In this document: piece after piece, positions 40,144 to 47,922 of the stretch
How positions within the stretch are numbered: position 1 is the stretch's first letter
How the letters are laid out: the number at the start of each line of letters is the position of its first letter
The notes under the pieces: generated by a model
What the model saw: only the letters and a program-made list of their open reading frames with translations
What the model was told of the DNA's origin: nothing
Database searches by the model: none
DNA from: Thiobacillus sp. UBA3361
Lineage (GTDB): Bacteria; Pseudomonadota; Gammaproteobacteria; Burkholderiales; Thiobacillaceae
Assembly: GCA_002360535.1 (NCBI GenBank)
Contig: DEQR01000020.1
Span: 1 to 64,000 of the forward strand
Direction of reading: 5' to 3'
DNA: 64,000 nt
Program-made: the position numbers and the translations under genes

Positions 40144-41537
40144 AACACAAAGTCCGACACGTCCATTTCGTGGGCATCGGCGGCGCCGGCATGAGCGGCA
40201 TCGCCGAGGTGCTGCTCAACCTGGGCTACACCGTTTCCGGCAGCGACCTGGGCGACAACGCCGCGACACAACGGTTGCGCGGCATGGGCGCGGCGGTCTT
40301 TCAGGGCCACGCGGCGGAACACATCGCCGGCGCCGACGTGCTGGTCACGTCCACGGCCGTCAACGCCGACAACCCCGAGGTGGTGGCCGCTCGCGAGGCA
40401 CGGGTGCCGGTGGTGGCCCGGGCCATGATGCTGGCCGAGCTGATGCGCTTCAAACAGGGCATCGCCATCGCCGGCACGCACGGCAAGACCACCACCACCA
40501 GCCTGGTGGCCAGCGTGCTGGGCGAAGCGGGCTTGGACCCGACCTTCGTCATCGGCGGCAAGCTACTGTCCGCCGGCGCCAACGCCCGGCTGGGCAGGAG
40601 CGAGTGGCTGGTGGCCGAGGCGGACGAGTCCGATGCCTCCTTCCTGCACCTCAACCCGGTGGTCTCGGTGGTCACCAACATCGACCAGGACCACATGGAG
40701 ACCTACGGCCACGACTACGAGCGTCTCAAGGACGCCTTCGTGGAATTCTTGCACCACTTGCCGTTCTGGGGCATGGCCGTGCTGTGCGCCGACGACCCGG
40801 GCGTGCGCGCCATCCTGCCGCGCATCACCCGGCCGGTGATGACCTACGGCTTCACCGAGGGCTGCACCATCCAGGCCGTGGACATGCGCGACGAGGCGGG
40901 CGGCATGCGCTTCACCGCCCTGAGGAACGGCGAGCGTTCGCCCATCGACATCACGCTGAATCTGCCCGGCCGGCACAACGTGCTCAACGCCCTGGCGGCC
41001 ATCGCCATCGCATGGGAACTGCAAATCCCCGACCCGGCGGTGCAGCAGGCCCTGCGCCAGTTCAGCGGCGTCGGGCGGCGCTTCCAGCGCTACGGCGAGG
41101 TGCGCCTGGCGGATGGCCGCGGTTTCACCCTGGTGGATGACTACGGCCACCACCCAGTGGAGATGGCCGCCACCCTGGCCGCCGCGCGGGGCGCCTTCCC
41201 CGGCCGGCGCCTGGTGCTGGTATTCCAGCCGCACCGCTACACCCGCACCCGCGACCTGTTCGAGGACTTCGTGCAGGTGCTGTCGCAGACCGACTGCCTG
41301 CTGCTGGGCGAGGTCTATGCCGCCGGCGAGGCGCCCATCATCGCCGCCGACGGACGCAGCCTGGCGCGGGCCATCCGTGTCGCCGGCAAGGTGGAGCCGG
41401 TGTTCGTGGGCGACCTGGCCGAGGTGCCGGAATTGCTCTGCGAGATGGTCCACGACGGCGACGTGGTGCTGACCATGGGAGCCGGCTCGGTCGGCCAGTT
41501 GCCAAGCAGGTTGGTGGCGTTGGGGGCCGTTTCGTGA
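40140..41537 (+). CDS. murC: UDP-N-acetylmuramate-L-alanine ligase MurC
   Basis: 465 residues, first amino-acid ligase of peptidoglycan synthesis. HFVGIGGAGMSGIAEVLLNL, P-loop AIAGTHGKTTTTSLVASVL, WLVAEADESDASFLHLNP, VVTNIDQDHMETYGHDYERL, FTLVDDYGHHPVEMAATLAA and VLVFQPHRYTRTRDLFEDF are signatures. The ATG at 40140 gives MKHKVRHVHFVGIGG, the normal start; the open frame further upstream is repeat DNA. Stop overlaps murB GTG. Confidence 0.97.
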   Translation: MKHKVRHVHFVGIGGAGMSGIAEVLLNLGYTVSGSDLGDNAATQRLRGMGAAVFQGHAAEHIAGADVLVTSTAVNADNPEVVAAREARVPVVARAMMLAELMRFKQGIAIAGTHGKTTTTSLVASVLGEAGLDPTFVIGGKLLSAGANARLGRSEWLVAEADESDASFLHLNPVVSVVTNIDQDHMETYGHDYERLKDAFVEFLHHLPFWGMAVLCADDPGVRAILPRITRPVMTYGFTEGCTIQAVDMRDEAGGMRFTALRNGERSPIDITLNLPGRHNVLNALAAIAIAWELQIPDPAVQQALRQFSGVGRRFQRYGEVRLADGRGFTLVDDYGHHPVEMAATLAAARGAFPGRRLVLVFQPHRYTRTRDLFEDFVQVLSQTDCLLLGEVYAAGEAPIIAADGRSLARAIRVAGKVEPVFVGDLAEVPELLCEMVHDGDVVLTMGAGSVGQLPSRLVALGAVS

Positions 41538-42463
41538 CGACCATCGCCGAAACCGTGACCAGGACTCCGCTGCGCGGCATGCTGCTGGAAAACGAACCCA
41601 TGTCCCGTCATGTGAGCTGGAAAGCCGGCGGGCGGGCCGACCGCTTCTACACCCCGGCCGACATGGAGGACCTGTGCGCCTTCCTGGCCGGCCTGCCGGC
41701 CGACGAATCCATTCTGATCATCGGCCTGGGGAGCAACCTGCTGCTGCGCGACGGCGGCTTCCGGGGCACGGTCATCCATCTGCACGGCTGCCTCAACCAA
41801 CTGCGCCTGGAAGGCCGCCAGCAGAACGGGGCGATCGGCATCCTGTACGCCGAGGCCGGCGTGGCCAGCCCCAAGGTGGCCCGCTTCAGCGCCAATCACG
41901 GTCTGATCGGGGCCGAGTTCCTGGCCGGCATTCCGGGCACGGTGGGCGGCGCGCTGGCCATGAATGCCGGCTGCTACGGACGCGAGACCTGGGAGATCGT
42001 CGCCCAGGTGCAGACCGTCGATCGGCAGGGCCGGCTGCAGAAGCGCACACCGGGCGACTTCCGGGTGAGCTACCGGCATACCGAGCCGAAGCTGCCCCGC
42101 GAGGAATGGTTCGTGGCCGCCTGGCTGATCCTGCCCAAGGGCGACGGGGAGGAGTCGCGGGCGGAGATCAAACGTCTGCTGGCCCGCCGGGTGGCCAGCC
42201 AGCCGCTCAATCTGCCCAACGCGGGGTCGGTGTTCCGCAACCCCCCCGGCGATCACGCAGCGCGACTGATCGAGTCCTGCGGTTTGAAGGGACGGCGCAG
42301 TGGTGGCGCCCAGGTATCGGAAAAACATGCCAATTTCATCGTCAACACCGGTGGCGCGAGCGCCGCTGACATCGAGGACCTGATCGAGGTGGTGGAACGA
42401 ACCGTGCGCGAGGGGACCGGCGTCGCGCTGCATAGAGAAGTGAGGATCATCGGTGAGCGCTGA
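41534..42463 (+). CDS. murB: UDP-N-acetylenolpyruvoylglucosamine reductase MurB
   Basis: 309 residues, FAD enzyme that reduces UDP-GlcNAc-enolpyruvate to UDP-MurNAc. VSWKAGGRADRFYTPADMED, ILIIGLGSNLLLRDGGFRGT (FAD site), FLAGIPGTVGGALAMNAGCY, RVSYRHTEP and NAGSVFRNPPGDHAARLIES are present; HANFIVNTGGASAADIEDLI has the substrate-binding end. This is the shorter type (type II) MurB. GTG start overlaps murC stop. Confidence 0.97.
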   Translation: MTTIAETVTRTPLRGMLLENEPMSRHVSWKAGGRADRFYTPADMEDLCAFLAGLPADESILIIGLGSNLLLRDGGFRGTVIHLHGCLNQLRLEGRQQNGAIGILYAEAGVASPKVARFSANHGLIGAEFLAGIPGTVGGALAMNAGCYGRETWEIVAQVQTVDRQGRLQKRTPGDFRVSYRHTEPKLPREEWFVAAWLILPKGDGEESRAEIKRLLARRVASQPLNLPNAGSVFRNPPGDHAARLIESCGLKGRRSGGAQVSEKHANFIVNTGGASAADIEDLIEVVERTVREGTGVALHREVRIIGER

Positions 42464-43412
42464 CATGCAACCCCGTGATTTCGGCAAGGTCGGTGTGCTG
42501 TTCGGCGGCACTTCGGCCGAGCGGGAAATCTCGCTGAAAAGCGGCAACGCCGTACTGACCGCCCTGAAGAGCCGGGGCGTCAATGCCCACGCCTTCGATC
42601 CGGCCGAACACGGCCTGGCGGACCTGGAACGGGCCGGCTTCGACCGCCTGTTCCTGATCCTGCACGGCCGCGGCGGCGAGGACGGCAGCCTGCAGGGCGC
42701 CCTGGACCTGCTGCGCATCCCCTACACCGGCAGCGGCGTCATGGCCTCCGCCCTGGGCATGGACAAGTGGCGCACCAAGCTGGTCTGGCAGGGCGCCGGC
42801 CTACCCGTGCCGGATTACGAGATGCTGACCGCCGCAAGCGACTGGGACGCGGTGGTCGCCCGCCTGGGCCTGCCCCTGTTCGTCAAGCCGGCCTCGGAGG
42901 GTTCCAGCGTCGGCGTGATCAAGGTGAAGCAGACCACCGATCTGCCCGCCGCCTATGCCGAGGCGGCCCGCCACGACAGCCTGGTGATAGCCGAAAAGGC
43001 CATGAGCGGCGGCGAATACACCGTTGCCGTGCTGGGCGAAGGCGCCGATGCCCGGGCCCTGCCCGCCATCCGCATCGTCCCGGCCACCGAGTTCTACGAC
43101 TACGAGGCCAAGTATTTCCGCGACGACACCCGCTACCTGTGCCCCTGCGGTCTGGACGAGGAGGCCGAATCGGCGATGCGTGCCCTGGCCCTGCGCGCCT
43201 TCCAAGTACTGGGCTGCCGCGGCTGGGCGCGGGTGGACGTGCTGCTGGACGGGGCCGGCGCGCCCTATCTGCTGGAGGTGAACACCGCGCCGGGCATGAC
43301 CGACCACAGCCTGGTGCCCATGGCGGCCCGCGCCGCCGGCATGGATTTCCCGGAACTTTGCCTGCGGGTGCTGGCCATGGCCCGCCACGGAGGGCTGCCC
43401 GATGTGGGATGA
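42453..43412 (+). CDS. ddlB: D-alanine-D-alanine ligase Ddl
   Basis: 319 residues, ATP-grasp enzyme supplying D-Ala-D-Ala to MurF. VGVLFGGTSAEREISLKSGN, LILHGRGGEDGSLQGALDLL, PYTGSGVMASALGMDKWRTK, VKPASEGSSVGVIKVK, and VDVLLDGAGAPYLLEVNTAP with the metal-binding ExN near GMTDHSLVP. The GTG at 42453 is favoured by GAGG 7 bp upstream; the ATG at 42465 would have poor spacing. Confidence 0.96.
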   Translation: MSADMQPRDFGKVGVLFGGTSAEREISLKSGNAVLTALKSRGVNAHAFDPAEHGLADLERAGFDRLFLILHGRGGEDGSLQGALDLLRIPYTGSGVMASALGMDKWRTKLVWQGAGLPVPDYEMLTAASDWDAVVARLGLPLFVKPASEGSSVGVIKVKQTTDLPAAYAEAARHDSLVIAEKAMSGGEYTVAVLGEGADARALPAIRIVPATEFYDYEAKYFRDDTRYLCPCGLDEEAESAMRALALRAFQVLGCRGWARVDVLLDGAGAPYLLEVNTAPGMTDHSLVPMAARAAGMDFPELCLRVLAMARHGGLPDVG

Positions 43413-44154
43413 CCCGGCGCGCCTCGGCCGACTGTCCCGCTGGCTGTTCAGCCTGGCCGCGCTGGCCACGTTGCTGGTGGCCGGCCGGTTCATGACCGAG
43501 GGCTTCTTCCCCTTCCGCCAGGTGACCGTGCTCGGCGCCCATCAGCCCGACACCCGCAAGGCGGTGCCTGAGCAGGTGCGCCGGCTGCGCGGCGGTTTCT
43601 TCACCCTGGACCTGGAGGCGGCCCGCGCCAGCATGGAGGCGCTGCCCTGGGTCAGCCACGCCACGGTGCGCCGCCTGTGGCCCAACCGCCTGGTGGTGGA
43701 GTTGACTGAGCACGTGGCCGCCGCTGCCTGGAACGGTCAGCAGACGCTGGATACCCACGGCCGCCTGTTTCGGGTGAAACCCTGGCCGGGCCTGCCGCGC
43801 ATCCATGCCCCGGAGGGCATGCAGCTGGAGGTGGCGCGCCGCCTGAGCGAATTCCACAAAGTGCTGGCGCCCGCCGGCCTGCGCCTGGAGGCCGTTCAGG
43901 TCAGCCCGCGCCACTCCTGGCGACTGGTGCTGGCCGACGGCGTGAGCCTGGAGCTGGGACGCGAGCGCATGGAGGAACGGGTGCGCCGCTTCGTCGCCTT
44001 CTATCCCAATACCGTGCGGCGCATCGGCCCGGTGACCCAGATCGACCTGCGCTACCCCAACGGCTTCGCAGCCCAGAGGCAGGACGTGAAGGGCAAGGCC
44101 AAGGCGCGCCCCGGCGTGAAAACGGCAGGAATGAATCGGACTCGACAGGCGTAA
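43402..44154 (+). CDS. ftsQ: Cell division protein FtsQ
   Basis: 250 residues, bitopic. Short cytoplasmic N-terminus, TM helix (WLFSLAALATLLVAGRF), POTRA domain (FPFRQVTVLGAHQ, FFTLDLEAARASMEALPWVS), then the beta domain (HATVRRLWPNRLVVELTEHV, DTHGRLFRV, PRIHAPEG). Scaffold that recruits FtsL-FtsB. A hydrophilic, Lys-rich tail ends the protein (RQDVKGKAKARPGVKTAG). It overlaps ddlB by 11 bp and ends 6 bp before ftsA. Confidence 0.95.
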   Translation: MWDDPARLGRLSRWLFSLAALATLLVAGRFMTEGFFPFRQVTVLGAHQPDTRKAVPEQVRRLRGGFFTLDLEAARASMEALPWVSHATVRRLWPNRLVVELTEHVAAAAWNGQQTLDTHGRLFRVKPWPGLPRIHAPEGMQLEVARRLSEFHKVLAPAGLRLEAVQVSPRHSWRLVLADGVSLELGRERMEERVRRFVAFYPNTVRRIGPVTQIDLRYPNGFAAQRQDVKGKAKARPGVKTAGMNRTRQA

Positions 44155-44160
44155 GGAAAC

Positions 44161-45387
44161 ATGCGGGAAAACAAGGAACTCATCGTCGGACTGGACATCG
44201 GCACTGCCAAGATCGTCGCCCTGGTGGCGGAGGTCTCGCCGGAGGGCGCCCTCAACATCCTGGGCATGGGACAGGCCCCGTCCCGGGGGCTTAAGAAGGG
44301 CGTGGTGGTGAACATCGAGGCCACCGTGGCCGCCATCCAGCGGGCCCTGGAAGAGGCCGAGCTGATGGCCAACTGCAAGATCACCCAGGTCTATGCCGGG
44401 GTCAGCGGTAGCCACATCCGCTCGCTCAACTCCCACGGCATGGTGCCCATCCGCGACCGGGAGGTGAGCCAGTCGGACGTGGACCGGGTGATCGAGACGG
44501 CCCGGGCGGTGAACATCTCCACCGACCAGCAGATCCTGCACGTGCTGCCCCAGGAATTCATCATCGACGGCCAGGAGGGTGTGCGCGAGCCCCTGGGCAT
44601 GGCCGGCATCCGCCTGGAGGTGAAGGTGCACATCGTCACCGGCGCGGTGGCGGCGGCGCAGAACATCGTCAAATGCGTGCGCCGCTGCGGCCTGGAGGTG
44701 CGCGACCTGATCCTGCAACCCCTGGCCTCATCCCTGGCGGTGCTCAACGACGACGAGAAGGACCTGGGGGTGTGTCTGGTCGATATCGGCGGCGGCACCA
44801 CCGACCTGGCCGTGTTCACCCGGGGCGCCATCCAGCACACGGCGGTGATCCCCATCGCCGGCGACCAGATCACCAACGACATCGCCATGACCCTGCGCAC
44901 CCCGACGCGCGAGGCAGACGACCTGAAGATCCGCCACGGCGTGGCCCTCAGGCAGCTGGCCGGGCGGGACATGATCGAGGTGCCGGGCATCGGCGAACGC
45001 GGCCCGCGCATGCTGTCCCTGCAGATCCTCTCCGAGGTGATCGAGCCGCGCGTCGAGGAGCTCTACAGCCTGGTGCAGGCGGAACTGCGCCGCAGCGGCT
45101 TCGAGGAGCAGATCTCCTCGGGCCTCGTGCTGACCGGCGGTACCGCTCACATGAAGGGCATGGTGGAACTGGCCGAGGAGGTGTTCCACGTGCCGGTGCG
45201 CATGGGTGTGCCCGACTACGTGGGCGGCCTATCAGAGCGGGTGCGCAAGCCCGATTACGCAACCTGTGTCGGTCTGCTCATCGCCGGCATGGAAAAGCAC
45301 GAACTGGAGCAGTCCCACAAGATGCAGGGTGCCGGCTTCGGGCAGGTGATGGAAAAGATGAAGTCGTGGTTCAAACAGAATTTTTAG
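44161..45387 (+). CDS. ftsA: Cell division protein FtsA
   Basis: 408 residues, actin-like ATPase that tethers FtsZ to the membrane. KELIVGLDIGTAKIVALVAE (phosphate 1), the SHS2/1C domain after it, LGVCLVDIGGGTTDLAVFTR (phosphate 2), LVLTGGTAHMKGMVELAEEV (adenosine), and the C-terminal amphipathic targeting helix MEKMKSWFKQNF. RBS AAGGAA lies 2 bp before the ATG, with GTAAGGAAAC as the spacer region. Confidence 0.97.
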   Translation: MRENKELIVGLDIGTAKIVALVAEVSPEGALNILGMGQAPSRGLKKGVVVNIEATVAAIQRALEEAELMANCKITQVYAGVSGSHIRSLNSHGMVPIRDREVSQSDVDRVIETARAVNISTDQQILHVLPQEFIIDGQEGVREPLGMAGIRLEVKVHIVTGAVAAAQNIVKCVRRCGLEVRDLILQPLASSLAVLNDDEKDLGVCLVDIGGGTTDLAVFTRGAIQHTAVIPIAGDQITNDIAMTLRTPTREADDLKIRHGVALRQLAGRDMIEVPGIGERGPRMLSLQILSEVIEPRVEELYSLVQAELRRSGFEEQISSGLVLTGGTAHMKGMVELAEEVFHVPVRMGVPDYVGGLSERVRKPDYATCVGLLIAGMEKHELEQSHKMQGAGFGQVMEKMKSWFKQNF

Positions 45388-45470
45388 GACTAGGGGCCTG
45401 GGCCTGAGGCCGGGGTAGCTAGGTTTTTATATGTTGTTTTTTCGTGCGCGTGTGACGAAGGAGGGTGGAA

Positions 45471-46676
45471 ATGCTTTTTGAACTGGAAGACATGCAGGCT
45501 CAGGATGCCGTCATCAAGGTGATCGGCGTCGGCGGCTGCGGCGGCAACGCCGTGGATCACATGATCGCCAAGGGCATGACGGGGGTGGAGTTCATCACCA
45601 TCAATACCGATGCCCAGGCCCTGCGCCGCAACCGGGCGCCGGTGCAGCTGCAGATCGGCAACAGCGCCACCAAGGGCCTGGGCGCAGGCGGACGACCCGA
45701 GGTTGGCCGCGAGGCCGCCCTGGAAGACCGCGAGCGCATCGCCGAGCTGATCGACGGCGCCGACATGCTGTTCATCGCCGCCGGCATGGGCGGCGGAACC
45801 GGCACCGGCGCGGCCCCCGTGGTGGCCGAGGTGGCCAAGGACCTGGGCATCCTGGCCGTGGCCGTGGTCACCAAGCCTTTCATGTTCGAGCAGGCCAAGC
45901 GTTCCCGCTCCGCCGAGCAGGGCCTCAAGTCCCTGGGCGAACAGGTGGATTCCCTGATCGTCATCCCCAACGAAAAGCTGCGCGAGGTATTGGGCGGCAA
46001 GACCAAGCTGACCGACGCCTTCTCGGCCGCCAACGACGTGCTGCACAGCGCCGTCTCAGGCATCGCCGAGATCATCAGCAACCCGGGCATGATCAACGTG
46101 GATTTCGCCGATGTGCGCACGGTGATGAGCGAGGTGGGCATGGCCATGATGGGTTCCGCCACCGCCGAGGGCGAGGGCCGCGCGCGCGTCGCCGCCGAGG
46201 CCGCCGTCAAGAGCCCACTGCTGGAAAACGTCGATCTGCGCGGCGCGCGCGGCGTGGTGGTGAACATCACCTCCGACGACAGCCTGACCCTGGACGAGTA
46301 CTACGAGGTGATGGAGACCATCAAGAGTTTCACCGCCGAGGAGGCCACGGTCATCGTCGGCACCGCCCTGGACGAGGAACTGGGTGACACCATCCGCGTC
46401 ACCATGGTGGCCACCGGCCTGGGCAACCCGGTCAACAAGGCGCAGCCCAGGCCGCAGGTGGTGATCGACAACTCCACCCTGCGCGCCACCGGCACCTACG
46501 ACCTGGGGCCGGCCATGCAGGTGGGCTACGACCCGGAACGGGACTACGACACCCCGTCCGTGATCCGTGGCAACCCCAACCGGCAGCAGCGCGCCATGGC
46601 CGCCATGGACGCCGCCCAGGCGCAGGGAATCGACACCCTGGACATCCCCGCCTTCCTGCGCAAACAGGCGGATTGA
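45471..46676 (+). CDS. ftsZ: Cell division GTPase FtsZ
   Basis: 401 residues, tubulin homologue forming the Z ring. AVIKVIGVGGCGGNAVDHM at the start, tubulin signature GMGGGTGTGAAPVVAEVAK, NVDFADVRTVMSEVGMAMMG (T7 loop NVDFADV). A variable linker precedes the conserved C-terminal peptide TLDIPAFLRKQAD, which binds FtsA and other partners. The ATG at 45471 is preferred over GTG 45465 because AAGGAGG lies 6 bp before it. The 83-bp ftsA-ftsZ gap is AT-richer and could hold a promoter. Confidence 0.97.
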   Translation: MLFELEDMQAQDAVIKVIGVGGCGGNAVDHMIAKGMTGVEFITINTDAQALRRNRAPVQLQIGNSATKGLGAGGRPEVGREAALEDRERIAELIDGADMLFIAAGMGGGTGTGAAPVVAEVAKDLGILAVAVVTKPFMFEQAKRSRSAEQGLKSLGEQVDSLIVIPNEKLREVLGGKTKLTDAFSAANDVLHSAVSGIAEIISNPGMINVDFADVRTVMSEVGMAMMGSATAEGEGRARVAAEAAVKSPLLENVDLRGARGVVVNITSDDSLTLDEYYEVMETIKSFTAEEATVIVGTALDEELGDTIRVTMVATGLGNPVNKAQPRPQVVIDNSTLRATGTYDLGPAMQVGYDPERDYDTPSVIRGNPNRQQRAMAAMDAAQAQGIDTLDIPAFLRKQAD

Positions 46677-46773
46677 CCCGGCATGTGGCGGTTGGCCGAC
46701 AAACCGCGAACGCGCACCCTCCCGCGCGCCAGCCAGCCGCCGCCTCCGCCCGCCGAACCACTAGAATAAGTGC

Positions 46774-47688
46774 ATGATCAGACAACGCACTCTAAAGACC
46801 CTTGTCCGCGCCACCGGTGTGGGCCTACACACCGGACGCAAGGTGGAACTCACCCTGCGCCCTGCCCAGGCCGGCACCGGTCTTGTTTTCCGGCGCCTGG
46901 ACCTGGATCCGCCAGGGGAGCTGCGCGTCTCCCCCGACCTGGTGACCGACACTCTGCTCTGTTCCGCCCTGGAACGGGACGGCGTCAAGATCGCCACCGT
47001 GGAACACCTGATGTCCGCCCTGGCCGGGCTGGGCATCGACAATCTGTACATCGACCTGACCGCCCCCGAGGTCCCCATCCTGGATGGCTCGGCCGCGCCT
47101 TTCATCTACCTGTTGCAATCCGCCGGCCTGGAAGAACAGGACGCACCCAAGCGCTACATCCGCATCAAACACCCGGTGCGCGTCGAAGAGAGCGACAAGT
47201 GGGCCGAATTCACCCCCCACGACGGCTTCCGCCTGACCTTCCGCATCGCCTTCGACCACCCGGTGCTGCGCCATTCCGGGCAGGAATACAGCATTGATTT
47301 CGCCACCGACTCCTATATCCGGGAGATCAGCCGGGCACGTACCTTCGGCTTCATGCGCGATGTGGAATACCTGCGCAGCCGCGGCCTGGCCCTGGGCGGC
47401 ACCCTGGACAACGCGGTGGTGATGGACGAATACCGGGTGATCAACGAGGGTGGACTGCGTTACTCCGACGAATTCGTGAAGCACAAGGTGCTGGACGCCA
47501 TCGGCGACCTGTACCTGGTGGGTCACCCCATCATCGGCGCCTTCACCGCCTACAAATCGGGGCATGGACTGAACAACAAGCTGCTGCGCGCCCTGATGGC
47601 GGACAGCACGGCCTGGGAGTGGGTGGAATTCGCTGACCGGCGTGCCGCGCCGGCCGGGGTGGCGAGGCTGCACACCCTACCCACCTGA
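46774..47688 (+). CDS. lpxC: UDP-3-O-acyl-N-acetylglucosamine deacetylase LpxC
   Basis: 304 residues, zinc enzyme for the first committed step of lipid A synthesis. TLVRATGVGLHTGRKVELTL, ATVEHLMSALAGLGIDNLYI (zinc-ligand His), RTFGFMRDVEYLRSRGLALG, NEGGLRYSDEFVKHKVLDAI (His and Asp ligands in KHKVLDAIGD) and KSGHGLNNKLLRAL (catalytic His). A possible -10 (TAGAAT) lies close to the ATG in the 97-bp gap. Its stop overlaps the next small gene (TGATG). Confidence 0.97.
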   Translation: MIRQRTLKTLVRATGVGLHTGRKVELTLRPAQAGTGLVFRRLDLDPPGELRVSPDLVTDTLLCSALERDGVKIATVEHLMSALAGLGIDNLYIDLTAPEVPILDGSAAPFIYLLQSAGLEEQDAPKRYIRIKHPVRVEESDKWAEFTPHDGFRLTFRIAFDHPVLRHSGQEYSIDFATDSYIREISRARTFGFMRDVEYLRSRGLALGGTLDNAVVMDEYRVINEGGLRYSDEFVKHKVLDAIGDLYLVGHPIIGAFTAYKSGHGLNNKLLRALMADSTAWEWVEFADRRAAPAGVARLHTLPT

Positions 47689-47867
47689 TGTTCGGTCTGC
47701 GCCTGCTGCTGCTATTCCTCGGCGCGGCCCTGGTGACCAGCCTGCTGGGCTACGCCCTCAGCAAGGATCGGCGCTGGCTCGACGTCTTCAACTTCACCGT
47801 CAAGACCGGCATCGCCGTAGGTGTGGTATTGGGCCTGATCTTTCTGCTGGCACGCTTCATGATCTAA
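47688..47867 (+). CDS. Small two-helix membrane protein downstream of lpxC
   Basis: 59 codons: ATG overlaps the lpxC stop and TAA is at 47865-47867. Two hydrophobic segments are seen, LRLLLLFLGAALVTSLLGYA and GIAVGVVLGLIFLLARFMI, separated by a charged loop (LSKDRRWLDVFNFTVK). Translational coupling with lpxC and a clean open frame support a real gene. The function is unknown; small membrane proteins after lpxC occur in other betaproteobacteria. Confidence 0.7.
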   Translation: MFGLRLLLLFLGAALVTSLLGYALSKDRRWLDVFNFTVKTGIAVGVVLGLIFLLARFMI

Positions 47868-47869
47868 AA

Positions 47870-47909
47870 GATTGGCGAGGGCAAGCCTCGATTCAGGGCC
47901 TGCCCAATC
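47870..47909. terminator. Inverted repeat between lpxC operon and pilQ
   Basis: GATTGG...GGGCA (47870 onward) pairs with TGCCCAATC (47901-47909), around a GC-rich loop that itself contains AAGCCTC. It sits between convergent transcription units, so a two-way terminator is likely. No long U-tract on the plus side; CATTCCCTTTT follows. Confidence 0.5.
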
Positions 47910-47922
47910 ATGCCATTCCCTT

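Noticed and set aside
45388..45470. An ftsZ promoter in the ftsA-ftsZ gap
   Set aside because: The gap is AT-richer, but no -35/-10 pair with good spacing was found.
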